A stretch of 39,916 bases of DNA from Cyclobacteriaceae bacterium (GTDB lineage Bacteria; Bacteroidota; Bacteroidia; Cytophagales; Cyclobacteriaceae). How positions within the stretch are numbered: position 1 is the stretch's first letter; each line of letters opens with the position of its first letter. This document shows positions 17,163 through 26,354 of the stretch, one piece after another. Both the position numbers and the translations under genes were made by a program. The stretch spans positions 1 through 39,916 of the forward strand of contig JALONI010000018.1 in NCBI GenBank assembly GCA_025455015.1, in the 5' to 3' direction. Under the pieces are notes generated by a model that saw nothing but the letters and a program-made list of their open reading frames with translations, had not been told where the DNA came from and searched no databases.

Positions 17163-18263
17163 TTACAGGTAGCTTATTGGATTGGTGACCGTTTTTGAAA
17201 AATTGACTGCAAAAGTAGGGAATTTTTTGCTCAAAACCTCCACCAGAAGGTCTTTGGTGAACTGCTCGCTTTCGTAGTGGCCAATGTCTGCCACGGTAAT
17301 CTTGCCTTCGGCATCAAAAAACTCGTGGTATTTGAAATCGGCCGAGATAAACACATCGGCCCCTTGGGCTATGGCCGCAGGCAACAAGAAGCTGCCCGCG
17401 CCTCCGCAAACCGCTACTTTTCTGACCTCGGTGCCTACCACGGCCGTATGCCTCACACATCCCGTTTGCATCACGTTTTTCAAACGCCTTAAAAACGCGA
17501 AAGGTTCCTCGGGTGCCGCCAGCTCGCCAATCATGCCGGCACCGACCTCCTGATTCTCGTTTTTCAGCTCGGTCAGGTAGTAGGCCACTTCTTCGTAGGG
17601 GTGGGCCGCGCGCAGGGCCGCCATGACGCGGTGCGACAGATGGGAGGGGAAGATCACCTCGGCTCGGGTTTCGTTCACCCGCTCGGCTACGCCCCGCTGC
17701 CCGATGGCCGGGTTGGCCTGCGCAGACGGAGTGAATGTTCCCACGCCCTGCACCTGAAAACTGCATTCCGCGTACCGGCCCACAGCGCCTGCGCCCGCGG
17801 CATACAAAGCGGCCATCACCTGGGCGGCCTGGTCGTTGGGAATGAATGTGACCAGCTTGGAGAGGCTGCGCGTGTTGGGCTGTAAGATGCGCGCGTTCTG
17901 CAGCCCCAGCCGATCGGCAATTTTCTTGTTTACGCCCGTGTGGATGTGATCCAGGTTGGTGTGGATGGCGTACAGGGCGATGTCGTGTTTGATGGCCTGC
18001 AGCACAGCCCGCTCACCGTATGTTTTTCCGGTAATTTTTTTCAAGGCGCGAAAAACGATGGGGTGATGCGCCACGATCAGGTTGCTGCCCTGTTGCCTGG
18101 CTTCCTCCACCACCGCTTCGGTGCAGTCCAGCGAAACCAGGATTCCCGTCACGGGCCACGAAGGATTGCCGGTGATAAGCCCGCAGTTGTCGTAGTCCTC
18201 CTGGTAGGCCAGGGGCGCCCACGCTTCCAGGTGCGATAGGATGGATGCAATAGCTTCAGCCAT
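17163..18263 (-). CDS. Nif3-like dinuclear metal-centre protein (long form)
   Basis: A 366-residue member of the Nif3/YbgI/DUF34 family, often labelled GTP cyclohydrolase I type 2 although activity is unproven in most members. Metal-binding residues are visible: AHHPIVF (H66, H67), HTNLDH (H101, D105) and, at the C-terminus, DIGHYESEQF (H and E). Between the two halves lies an inserted PII/CutA-like domain (about residues 130-235), which accounts for its length compared with the roughly 250-residue short form. It is the first gene of a three-gene operon and is divergent from lpxK with only 26 bases between the two start codons. Confidence 0.93.
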   Translation of the reverse strand: MAEAIASILSHLEAWAPLAYQEDYDNCGLITGNPSWPVTGILVSLDCTEAVVEEARQQGSNLIVAHHPIVFRALKKITGKTYGERAVLQAIKHDIALYAIHTNLDHIHTGVNKKIADRLGLQNARILQPNTRSLSKLVTFIPNDQAAQVMAALYAAGAGAVGRYAECSFQVQGVGTFTPSAQANPAIGQRGVAERVNETRAEVIFPSHLSHRVMAALRAAHPYEEVAYYLTELKNENQEVGAGMIGELAAPEEPFAFLRRLKNVMQTGCVRHTAVVGTEVRKVAVCGGAGSFLLPAAIAQGADVFISADFKYHEFFDAEGKITVADIGHYESEQFTKDLLVEVLSKKFPTFAVNFSKTVTNPISYL

Positions 18264-18276
18264 GGTAAATTATCTG

Positions 18277-18284
18277 TTTCTTTG
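18277..18284 (+). promoter_or_regulatory. Candidate -7 element directly before lpxK
   Basis: TTTCTTTG matches TAnnTTTG with one mismatch at position two and ends five bases before the ATG at 18290. Any -33 element would lie inside the Nif3-like coding region. Weak on its own; supported by similar spacing at other genes here. Confidence 0.25.
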
Positions 18285-18289
18285 TGCCG

Positions 18290-19336
18290 ATGTCGATTTT
18301 AAAAGTACTGCTTTTTCCGCTCGCTTGGCTCTTTGGCCTGGTTACGGCTGTGCGCAGTTGGCTTTATCAAATCCACGTTTTCAAACAACACACGTTTGCA
18401 GTGCCCACCGTTTGCGTGGGCAACCTGGCCGTGGGAGGCACCGGTAAAACGCCCACCATCGAGTACCTGATCCGCTTGCTGGCGCGCGACTTTACAGTGG
18501 CCACCTTGAGCCGTGGCTATGGTAGGGCCACCCGTGGGTTTCGGTTGGCGAATACGCACGATGATGCGCAGACGTTGGGTGACGAACCTTTTCAATTTTA
18601 TCGCAACTATCACCCGGCCGTGTATGTGGCGGTGGACGAACACCGTGCGCACGGCATCGCCACTTTGCAACAGCAGCACCCGGGTATCCAGGCGGTTTTA
18701 TTGGACGATGCCTTTCAGCACCGGGCCGTGAAACCCGATGTGTCCATCCTGCTCACGGAGTATCACCGTCCGTTCTTTCGCGATCGGTTGATGCCTGTGG
18801 GCCGCTTGCGCGAGCCGCGAAGCCAGGCCAGTCGCGCAGACATCATACTGGTGACGAAATGCCCGCCCGATCTATCAGACGCCAATCGCGAAGCCTTTGC
18901 GAAGGCCCTCGCTCCGTATTTGAAGCGCGACACCCCGATTTTCTTTTCGCGCATTGCCTATGGCGCGCCCATTGGCTTCGATGGGCAACTGTGCCGCCTC
19001 GATCGCTGCGTGGCGGTATCCGCCTTGGCCGATGGATCCGTGTTTGAAAACGCGCTGAAGGCCCAAGCCACGGTGGTGCGCACGGTGCGGTTTGCCGATC
19101 ACCATCGCTACACGGCCGCGGAAGTGGACGCGCTGCAGCGGCAACGGCCGCCCGGGGCACGGTTTGTCACCACCGAGAAAGACTTCGTGAAATTGATTCA
19201 TCCTTCGGTACGCCCCGCATGGCAGGCCGAGCACTGGTGTTACGTACCTATCACGATCGAAATCCTGAAAGATGGTTCAATATTTGATTCGATGATTCGG
19301 GCCGTGGTGGCTGGCAAATCGAGTAAATCAGCTTAG
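18290..19336 (+). CDS. lpxK: Tetraacyldisaccharide 4'-kinase
   Basis: LpxK phosphorylates the 4' position of the lipid A disaccharide at the inner face of the cytoplasmic membrane. The 348-residue protein has an N-terminal membrane-associated helix (ILKVLLFPLAWLFGLVTAV), the P-loop GNLAVGGTGKTP at 44-55, the SRGYGR motif, LGDEP, VLLDDAFQHR and the LMPVGRLREP segment, all diagnostic of LpxK. The ATG at 18290 is preferred over GTG at 18284 because a possible promoter ends at 18284. It shows the cell makes lipid A. The porin gene begins 27 bases later, probably with its own promoter. Confidence 0.96.
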   Translation: MSILKVLLFPLAWLFGLVTAVRSWLYQIHVFKQHTFAVPTVCVGNLAVGGTGKTPTIEYLIRLLARDFTVATLSRGYGRATRGFRLANTHDDAQTLGDEPFQFYRNYHPAVYVAVDEHRAHGIATLQQQHPGIQAVLLDDAFQHRAVKPDVSILLTEYHRPFFRDRLMPVGRLREPRSQASRADIILVTKCPPDLSDANREAFAKALAPYLKRDTPIFFSRIAYGAPIGFDGQLCRLDRCVAVSALADGSVFENALKAQATVVRTVRFADHHRYTAAEVDALQRQRPPGARFVTTEKDFVKLIHPSVRPAWQAEHWCYVPITIEILKDGSIFDSMIRAVVAGKSSKSA

Positions 19337-19352
19337 TATCCGTTAACTGCGT

Positions 19353-19360
19353 TATTTTTG
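19353..19360 (+). promoter_or_regulatory. Exact -7 element before the porin gene
   Basis: TATTTTTG, an exact TAnnTTTG match, ends three bases before the GTG proposed as the porin start at 19364. No TTG is seen at -33 distance. The position would give a transcript starting at about the start codon. Confidence 0.45.
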
Positions 19361-19363
19361 TAC

Positions 19364-21334
19364 GTGTTTTTGCGTTTCTTCTTTGTTTGCGTGTGTGGGC
19401 TGCTGGCAGCAGACGTGGGGGCGCAACGCCCCGCGCCCCCCGCCACCGACTACCAAGGCATGGGTGGCAACCGCGTAGACACCGTGCGCGGCCCCTTGTT
19501 GAGTCGGAAAGGCAAGGGATCGCAAATCGTAGACGACTCCACCAAGAACGTGTATGGCCCCAAGACCACCCTGTGGTCTACGGAAACCGACTTCTTTCGC
19601 AACCGCCCCGCCTACCGGCCGCTGGACACACTCATTACCAACTACCACTGGTGGACGTTCATGGAACGCTTGCAGTTTCTCTACCAAGACCTGGGGGTGA
19701 ACGGCACCGCGCTGAACCCCATCTTGCCCACTCCCACAACCACCATAGGCGCCACGCCCGGGTTCAGCGTTTACGAACCCTACTACACGCTTGATGATTC
19801 GCACTACTACAACACGCGCTCGCCCTATTCCAGCTTTAACTTGGTGTGGGGCGGCCTGGGGCGCGCGCAAACAAAAGTGGAGTTCAGTCGCAACATCAAC
19901 CCGCGCTGGAATTTTGGGTTTAACTATCGCCCCATCCTTACCGACAAGCAAATAGACAGGCGCAGGAAAGGCGACCGTCTTGTCATCCACCATTCGTATG
20001 AGTTGTACTCCACGTTTTTATCGAAAGACTCAAACTATTTTCTGCTGGGCAGCCTGAAGCGGATGCGCCACCGTGTGAACGACAACGGAGGGGTGTTTCT
20101 GAACAATCGCGATAGCGTGTATGCCGATTACTTTTCGCAGAATATCCAACCGTTTTTAACCACGGCCCAAAGCGAAGAGCTACGCACGCAGGCACACCTG
20201 TTTCATCAATACCGATTGGCAAACTCGTTTCAGGTGTATCACGTTTTCGATGCCGGCCGCCAGTTCAACGCGTATCGCGATCAGCCGGGGGCCGAACAGG
20301 AGCGGTTCTATGACACGCTCACCATCCCGGTATCGCTTTCGGCCACCACCAACGATCGCAACAACTTCAACTTCACCCAAAATGAGGTCGGGATCAAAGG
20401 ATCAGCCGGTTTCTTATTTTACAACTTTTACTATCGGCTTCGGTCGTTCGAAAATGCCAATCCCGGGTTGGCCCGAACAGACCCTCGCTTCTTTCAACGC
20501 GGCATCGAAAACTACGTGGGGGCACGGGTAGCAACCCAATTTGACTCCGTCAATTTCCTGAGCGGTCATGCCGAGTACTTGCTGGACGGAAATTACCGCA
20601 TCCAGGGGCAACTGGTGACCCCTTGGATAGAGGGGTACCTTGTTAACAGCCTTGCTAAGGCGGCCTTTAAACCGCAAGGATATTTTGGCCGATACAATTT
20701 TTGGGTGAATGATTTTGACGATGTGGCTTCACTGTACGCCCGGTCGTTCCTGAAAATCAAATGGGGTCGGTTACTGCTGATGCCCGGTGCTTCGTATTCG
20801 CTCACCGGCAACTACATCTATTTTGAGAAACGTGGCACCGAAGGCCAAACTGTTTTGCCGTATCAGTCGGGCGGCATCCAGCAGGTGTTTATGCCCGAAC
20901 TCCGGTTTGACCTTCGCTTTTTCCGTCACTTTCACCTGCGCCCCTACGCGGTGTACAATGCCATTCTTCAAAATGCCGATCAGGCCTTGGCGTTGCCTTC
21001 GTACCTGGCCAACGTGCAAATAGCCTATGAGAATGTGCTGTTCAAAAACGCCATCCGGGTGCAGGTGGGCGTAGATGTGCATGCCCGGCCGGCCTATTTT
21101 GCCATGGGCTATGCGCCTTCCATCCAACAGTTTTTTGTGCAGCGCGAAGTGGAAACCCCCGCGTACCGCTACCTGACCTTATTTGTGAACGGCCAATTCA
21201 AACGGGGCCGCTTCTTCGTGAAGTACAATAATTTGCTGCAGCCATTTTTGGGCTTCGGCTTTATGCCCGTGCCGGCTTACCCGGGGCAGCGCAACCTGCT
21301 CGACTTTGGATTTGACCTGATTTTATTTGATTGA
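19364..21334 (+). CDS. Putative outer-membrane porin (Porin_10-like)
   Basis: About 656 residues. A signal peptide (VFLRFFFVCVCGLLAADVGAQ) is followed by a proline-rich linker and then a long series of amphipathic beta strands with alternating aromatic residues, such as FYNFYYRLRSF, FGRYNFWVND and RFFVKYNNLLQPFLGFGF, ending LDFGFDLILFD with terminal aromatic Phe, as expected for an outer-membrane barrel assembled by BamA. It resembles the Bacteroidota 'putative porin' family. Start choice: the frame is open from a TTG at 19358, but this lies within the promoter element; GTG at 19364 or TTG at 19370 are more plausible. miaE follows after four bases. Confidence 0.85.
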   Translation: MFLRFFFVCVCGLLAADVGAQRPAPPATDYQGMGGNRVDTVRGPLLSRKGKGSQIVDDSTKNVYGPKTTLWSTETDFFRNRPAYRPLDTLITNYHWWTFMERLQFLYQDLGVNGTALNPILPTPTTTIGATPGFSVYEPYYTLDDSHYYNTRSPYSSFNLVWGGLGRAQTKVEFSRNINPRWNFGFNYRPILTDKQIDRRRKGDRLVIHHSYELYSTFLSKDSNYFLLGSLKRMRHRVNDNGGVFLNNRDSVYADYFSQNIQPFLTTAQSEELRTQAHLFHQYRLANSFQVYHVFDAGRQFNAYRDQPGAEQERFYDTLTIPVSLSATTNDRNNFNFTQNEVGIKGSAGFLFYNFYYRLRSFENANPGLARTDPRFFQRGIENYVGARVATQFDSVNFLSGHAEYLLDGNYRIQGQLVTPWIEGYLVNSLAKAAFKPQGYFGRYNFWVNDFDDVASLYARSFLKIKWGRLLLMPGASYSLTGNYIYFEKRGTEGQTVLPYQSGGIQQVFMPELRFDLRFFRHFHLRPYAVYNAILQNADQALALPSYLANVQIAYENVLFKNAIRVQVGVDVHARPAYFAMGYAPSIQQFFVQREVETPAYRYLTLFVNGQFKRGRFFVKYNNLLQPFLGFGFMPVPAYPGQRNLLDFGFDLILFD

Positions 21335-21338
21335 CGAT

Positions 21339-21938
21339 ATGGTGGTGGACAAGCATGTATTGGGACTGGAATTGGCGACCGACCCGCGGTGGGTAAACAT
21401 TGCGCAGAAGAACATTCACGACATCTTGATTGACCACGCCTACTGCGAACAAAAGGCGGCCTCATCCTGCATTTCGCTCATTGTCCAGTATCCCGAAAAG
21501 GCCGCGTTGGTGGAGGTGCTGGCCCCGGTGGTGGCCGAAGAGTGGAATCATTTTGAACGTGTGCTGGACCAATTGCGCAAACGAAACCTGCCGCTGGGCC
21601 CGCAGCGCAAGGACGAGTATGTGGAGGGGGTGAGCAAACTGCTGAAAAAGGGAGGCAGCCGCGACCAGCAGCTGGTGGAGCGATTGCTGATGAATGCGTT
21701 GATTGAGGCCCGAAGCTGTGAGCGTTTCCGCCTGTTGTGGAAAGAAGTGCAAGATGCCGAACTGAGCCAGTTCTACCATGAACTGATGGTGTCGGAAGCC
21801 AGCCACTACAAGAATTTTCTGCAACTGGCCAAGGAGTACGCCCCGGCCGAAGAAGTGGAAACGCGCTGGCGTGAGCTGCTCAAACAGGAGGCTGACGTGG
21901 TGCGCGCCTTGGGCATTCGGGCCGATCGCATGCATTAA
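21339..21938 (+). CDS. miaE: tRNA-(2-methylthio-N6-isopentenyl-adenosine-37) hydroxylase
   Basis: MiaE uses a carboxylate-bridged di-iron centre and O2 to hydroxylate the isopentenyl group of ms2i6A at position 37 of tRNAs reading U-starting codons. The 199-residue ferritin-like four-helix protein shows the iron ligands: E37 in DHAYCEQKAASS, the EWNH pair (E68, H71), EARSCERF and the second ExxH in SEASHYKNF. The ATG at 21339 gives the expected N-terminus. It follows the porin stop by four bases and so may be read through from the porin promoter; the functional link is not obvious. Confidence 0.93.
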   Translation: MVVDKHVLGLELATDPRWVNIAQKNIHDILIDHAYCEQKAASSCISLIVQYPEKAALVEVLAPVVAEEWNHFERVLDQLRKRNLPLGPQRKDEYVEGVSKLLKKGGSRDQQLVERLLMNALIEARSCERFRLLWKEVQDAELSQFYHELMVSEASHYKNFLQLAKEYAPAEEVETRWRELLKQEADVVRALGIRADRMH

Positions 21939-22004
21939 AAAGCCATCGCTGGTTTGGGCGATTGAGATGCAGCTAAACAGATCGTCTTTTTGGCGGATGT
22001 CTTT

Positions 22005-25000
22005 TTACCGCACCACTACCTTCACCGATGTCTCAAAACCATTTCCTTTCACACGCGCCACATACACACCTGCGCGTGCCAGCGATAGCCGTCTCTCGTT
22101 TCGGCCACGCACGCCCGCAAAGGAATCGGTTGCAGCCAATTTGCCTTGCGTGTCATAGATCGCCACTGAAACAGGACCTGGTTCGGCCAGGTCGAAGGCG
22201 AGGGTGACCGGCCCTTCGGTAGGGTTGGGATACACACGCAACGCGGTTGTTTTTTCAGCCGTGATGGAGGTGGGCTTCTGCTGGATGTATAAGTTGTCGA
22301 GGGCCCAGCCCCAAAACGAGCCGGAGGCATCTGAATACAATCGAAAACGAAACAAAAGGGTGTCGGACTCGGCAAAGCGATCGGTCAACTGGAGGGAGTG
22401 GTTGACCAGCATGTCCGGACGGCCCGCGGTGTTGGCCGCCACGGCCGCTTGCCACGCAGCATTGTAGGAGGCGTTGTATCCCTCCTTCAGCGCTACCCAG
22501 CGCAACCCATCCTTGGTTGCTTCGGGTATCACATAGTCTTTGAATTCGGGTTGGCCAAACGTGGCGCTCGCGCTGCCCGCCTCCACCAGGGCCACGTCAT
22601 CGTAGCTGAACGAGAAAGGCGAGTTGGTCACCCGGATGGGCTGGCGCAGCGTGGCCGTGCTGTTGGCGTTATTGCCATAGGTGTGAAAACTTTGCAGCGC
22701 CTGGTTGCCGGGCCCAAACGAAAGAATGTTCATTTGCCGCACGAACCAATTTGAGCCGTTGACAAAATAATCGAAATACTGATCGGCCACAGGCCGTAAG
22801 GCCAAGTGCGCAATCGTGACGGTAGCCGACCGGAACGGGGCCCCGCCCCGGTAGGAAACCAGGTGTACGGACCGGTCGCCAGGGGATACGTTTTTGAGTT
22901 GGGTAGCATGGCTGCCGATGGGTTTGGCTCGCCAGCGGGCGGCCCTCACGTCATCAACAAAAAAATCGGTGGAATCAAACGTATCTTGAAAATCGACTTC
23001 GAGTGCCAATGCCCCGTTGGGGGCTGTGCCACCGGCAATAACTCGCGGGGCGGTCATGGTTTCTTGCACCGCGCTCATGGTGGCCGTCCAGATGCCGCGG
23101 CCGTGCGTGGCAATCACGACTTCGTTGTCCTGCCCTTTCATATCCCAAACCGATACGTTCGGGAACTCATCCAGCAATGCCCAGGTCGTACCATTGTCCA
23201 GCGACTCTACGATACCAATTTCCGTGCCCGCCCACAGGATGTCTGTGTTGTGGGGGTGAACATACAAACAATAAACCGCCACATTTGGAAAGCCCCGGGT
23301 GCCCGCAGGGTTTCCTTCAAACCCGCTGATATCGGCCCAGCTTTGGCCCAAATTGGTGGTGCGCAGAATTTTGGGTTTACCCGCCATTGAAAACAAGGCA
23401 TAGGCGGTGTTGGCCTCGGTGGGGTGGCTTGCCAGTTTGGTGATGCCGCCCATTACTTCATTGGTGTAGTTGGGCGTTACCGCGAACGAAGTGCCGCCAT
23501 TGGTGGAGACGTGCAGGCTGCGCGTGGCCGTCATGCCGCTGCCGGCCCACACGATATTGGCGTTCGCGCGCGAGACCTCCACGTCCATAAATGAAGTGGC
23601 CGTTCCCCAATTGGGGGCGATGCGGGTAAGCGTCCAGTTTTGGCCAAAATTTTCCGATCGTAAAACACCCTCTGAAGAAAGCGTAAAGATTCGGTCGGGG
23701 AAGTGTTTTGAGTTGGCCAGCTTGGAGATGAAGGGGTGGGTCCCCGACAGGCCCAGGGTGGCACTGGCCCACGTGCGCCCACCATCAGTCGATCTTCGAA
23801 AGTTGTTGAACTGCGAACCACCGATCATTTTTTTGTCGTCCAGATTATGCCAGATCACCTCAAATCCATCGCCCCCGATGGCAAAAACATAAGAAGAGGC
23901 ACGGTTGGCGTTTTCGCTGTCGCGGGAATACCACGTGCCATTGTCCTGGGTGCCGCCAAAGTACTCTTGCCGGCCCGGCCGCTTGTCCGCCCCATAAAAC
24001 TGCGTAGTGTTGAACGTGTTTCCGCGCATTTCCCAATCGCCCGCGTTGATGCCGGGAGTCGCAGACGTGTTGGAAACAAACAGCCCTCCGTCATTGGCCA
24101 CCAGCATCTTGTAGGTGGAGCCCGACATCGGGATCATGACAATGTTATGCTGGTCGGGATGGAAGTCGGTGCCAAAGGTGACGAACTCGTTTTTCCGATC
24201 GTACTCACCATACACATCGGCTACCGTGATGGTCGTGGCGGATACTTCGGGTCGTTCCGTCACCACAATCCTGAGTTCGCTGGTGGGTAAGTTGGTTTCG
24301 TTCCACGTGGCGCCCGCGCTCAACACCGGCCAAAAAAAGTACATGCGGTTGCGGGTGTGGCCTGCGGTGGCGGGCGTGGTGATGGCCGCAGCTGCGGTGG
24401 TACTGTAAGGAAGGGTATGCACGTACACGTACTCGCGCGCATTTAACAACGCGCTGCCGTTGGGTACATTCAAATTGAACCTGCCATCGCGTTCTTGGTC
24501 GCGGAACGACACCATCAACTGGCGAACATCGTTGCCTTCGGTGTCCACCTCCCACGCTTGAAAAGGAACCGGCACATAGTTTCGGTAGGTGTATTGGGGG
24601 TCAGGAATGCTTGCCCCGCCATCGTTTTGCGGGCCGCCTGTGGCCGGCACTTCAAAACGGTGCGCCAGTTGACTGATGCCCGGGCCGAAGCGCAATTCCA
24701 CCGTGGTGTTGTTGCCCGTGCCCACATCCAACGTGCCGTTTGCGTGCGCGGCTGTAAAGTCTGTCAGCGAAATAAACCCCGTGTTGTTTTCAATGGAGTA
24801 GCTCTTCACCAGCGTAGGCGATGAGCCCAGTAGCTGGGTGCGGAACATGCCCACCCCGCCCAGGTAAACGCGCGTTTCATTGAACGGGTCAACGGCCAAC
24901 GTATTGTCGTACCAGCCCTGTCCTCCCAAAAAGTCGATGTCCGTATTGTTGAAGCGCACGGATACCGGATTCCACAGTATGCCTTCGTTCGTGCTTGTGT

Positions 25001-25958
25001 ACAGCTTGGCCAGGTCATCGTTTTCCACCGCGGCATACAGCCGGTTTGGGTTGCTGGGCGCAATGGCCAACTCGATCCGGCCCCGGGCCACCAGCCCGGT
25101 CGATGCGGATTGCCACGTGAGTCCTCCATCGGTCGACTTGAATATCCCCACGTTGTTGCGTGCGGCATATTGCATGGCAAAATCGCCCGGCTTGGCACGC
25201 AGGTCCTGGATGAAGGGCTGATCAAACGTTTTTGTCCACGAGGTGCCCCCATCCGAGGTGCGGTAGATACCATCGTTGGTGGCCACCACCGCGATGTTTT
25301 CGTTGGTCGGGTCTACGATGGCCCGGTTTACGTCATCAAAGTCACTCGTGGAAGGCAGGTAGGTCCACGTGTTGCCGCGGTCAATGGACTTGAACATACC
25401 ATTGCCGCTCACGCCATCCAAATTGCCAAACCCTTCGCCCGTACCCAGGTAAATTACGTTATGGTTGGACTCGGCCATGGCCAACACGGTAGTGGCCAGG
25501 TTGCTCAGGTCGGGGGTGAGCAGCGTCCAGGCCAGACCCCCGTTGGTGGTTTTCCAAACCCCACCGGCTACCGATCCGGCATACCACGTATTTTTCTGGG
25601 GGTCATCCGGATCTACGATCAAGCCGCGCGTGCGGCCGGGTACATTGGAGGGGCCGCGCTCGGTCCATTCCAATACGCCATTGCTTTGGGTGCGGGCCCA
25701 AGCCGATCGCTTTCGGGCTGCTGCGCGGGTTCGGGCCGCCTGTCGTTCGCGCAGCAAATGACCGGGTTCATACTCCGGTCCGGTTGCGTTTTCGGCCGTG
25801 CGTATGGCTCGGTGAAATTCAATAAAATATCCCGGGCCATCCAGTGGTGCCGGCACCGGGGCCGGCACGGTCTGTGGCGAAGGTGGGTGCGTAGCCGAAA
25901 CCCAGAGAATAACGGCACAGTAAGCCACCAGGGCAAGGCGTAGGTAGGTATGGTTCAT
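22005..25958 (-). CDS. Secreted Asp-box (VPS10/sialidase-like) repeat protein with type A T9SS signal
   Basis: A 1,317-residue exported protein. After an N-terminal hydrophobic signal (LRLALVAYCAVILWVSA) comes a beta-propeller region with about ten Asp-box/BNR motifs of the form S/T-x-D/N-x-G-x-T-W, for example TNGGLAWTLL, DRGNTWTYL, SDGGTSWTKT, TDGGLTWQSA, TDGGRTWASA and DNGTTWALLD. These occur in sortilin/VPS10 and sialidase folds; the catalytic residues of sialidases are not evident. A jelly-roll-like domain follows, then the C-terminal Por-type sorting domain beginning LRVYPNPTEGPVTL and ending SVKVVVR. It should be a cell-surface or released protein exported by the type IX system. It is the last gene of a three-gene operon, 15 bases after the lipoprotein gene. 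Confidence 0.92.
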   Translation of the reverse strand: MNHTYLRLALVAYCAVILWVSATHPPSPQTVPAPVPAPLDGPGYFIEFHRAIRTAENATGPEYEPGHLLRERQAARTRAAARKRSAWARTQSNGVLEWTERGPSNVPGRTRGLIVDPDDPQKNTWYAGSVAGGVWKTTNGGLAWTLLTPDLSNLATTVLAMAESNHNVIYLGTGEGFGNLDGVSGNGMFKSIDRGNTWTYLPSTSDFDDVNRAIVDPTNENIAVVATNDGIYRTSDGGTSWTKTFDQPFIQDLRAKPGDFAMQYAARNNVGIFKSTDGGLTWQSASTGLVARGRIELAIAPSNPNRLYAAVENDDLAKLYTSTNEGILWNPVSVRFNNTDIDFLGGQGWYDNTLAVDPFNETRVYLGGVGMFRTQLLGSSPTLVKSYSIENNTGFISLTDFTAAHANGTLDVGTGNNTTVELRFGPGISQLAHRFEVPATGGPQNDGGASIPDPQYTYRNYVPVPFQAWEVDTEGNDVRQLMVSFRDQERDGRFNLNVPNGSALLNAREYVYVHTLPYSTTAAAAITTPATAGHTRNRMYFFWPVLSAGATWNETNLPTSELRIVVTERPEVSATTITVADVYGEYDRKNEFVTFGTDFHPDQHNIVMIPMSGSTYKMLVANDGGLFVSNTSATPGINAGDWEMRGNTFNTTQFYGADKRPGRQEYFGGTQDNGTWYSRDSENANRASSYVFAIGGDGFEVIWHNLDDKKMIGGSQFNNFRRSTDGGRTWASATLGLSGTHPFISKLANSKHFPDRIFTLSSEGVLRSENFGQNWTLTRIAPNWGTATSFMDVEVSRANANIVWAGSGMTATRSLHVSTNGGTSFAVTPNYTNEVMGGITKLASHPTEANTAYALFSMAGKPKILRTTNLGQSWADISGFEGNPAGTRGFPNVAVYCLYVHPHNTDILWAGTEIGIVESLDNGTTWALLDEFPNVSVWDMKGQDNEVVIATHGRGIWTATMSAVQETMTAPRVIAGGTAPNGALALEVDFQDTFDSTDFFVDDVRAARWRAKPIGSHATQLKNVSPGDRSVHLVSYRGGAPFRSATVTIAHLALRPVADQYFDYFVNGSNWFVRQMNILSFGPGNQALQSFHTYGNNANSTATLRQPIRVTNSPFSFSYDDVALVEAGSASATFGQPEFKDYVIPEATKDGLRWVALKEGYNASYNAAWQAAVAANTAGRPDMLVNHSLQLTDRFAESDTLLFRFRLYSDASGSFWGWALDNLYIQQKPTSITAEKTTALRVYPNPTEGPVTLAFDLAEPGPVSVAIYDTQGKLAATDSFAGVRGRNERRLSLARAGVYVARVKGNGFETSVKVVVR

Positions 25959-25973
25959 GCGGGGGTGTCTAAC

Positions 25974-26351
25974 TTAGTTTAGTCTAATGACTGCGATGTC
26001 TACTCTCAACAGGTAGTCGTCCATGGTCTCATGTTGCTTGAGTGTGCCCGGGGCGTCCAGCACTTCCAGCCAGGTGGTGCCTACCCATTTGGCATAGCCT
26101 GCACGGATGTTTTTTTGCCAAACAACTTTTTGGTCGCTTACGCGGATTACGCTTACCTCCATGCGGCCTGCGGCATTAGCCGCCTGGGTGTGCAACTCAT
26201 ACTCACCCGTTTCGTTCCGCTTTTTGTCGGTGGCGGGTTGTTGTGCGGTCATTGTGTTTTCGGCCACGGCCGGTTTCCGTTGGGCGGTTTTGCACGTCAT
26301 CAGGCAACCGGGCAGCATGCTCCATGCCATCACTGTCAGAAGCAACCGCAT
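25974..26351 (-). CDS. Small lipoprotein of unknown function
   Basis: A 125-residue protein with a lipobox LPGC at residues 13-16 after a short hydrophobic segment, so the mature protein should be lipid-anchored. A polar linker rich in Gln, Thr and Lys follows, then a beta-rich domain (EYELHTQAANAAGRMEVSVIR in parts; VVWQKNIRAGYAKWVGTTWLEVLDAP). I do not recognise a family. It lies three bases downstream of the amidotransferase-like gene and 15 bases upstream of the Asp-box protein, so it is an operon member. Confidence 0.75.
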   Translation of the reverse strand: MRLLLTVMAWSMLPGCLMTCKTAQRKPAVAENTMTAQQPATDKKRNETGEYELHTQAANAAGRMEVSVIRVSDQKVVWQKNIRAGYAKWVGTTWLEVLDAPGTLKQHETMDDYLLRVDIAVIRLN

Positions 26352-26354
26352 GGC

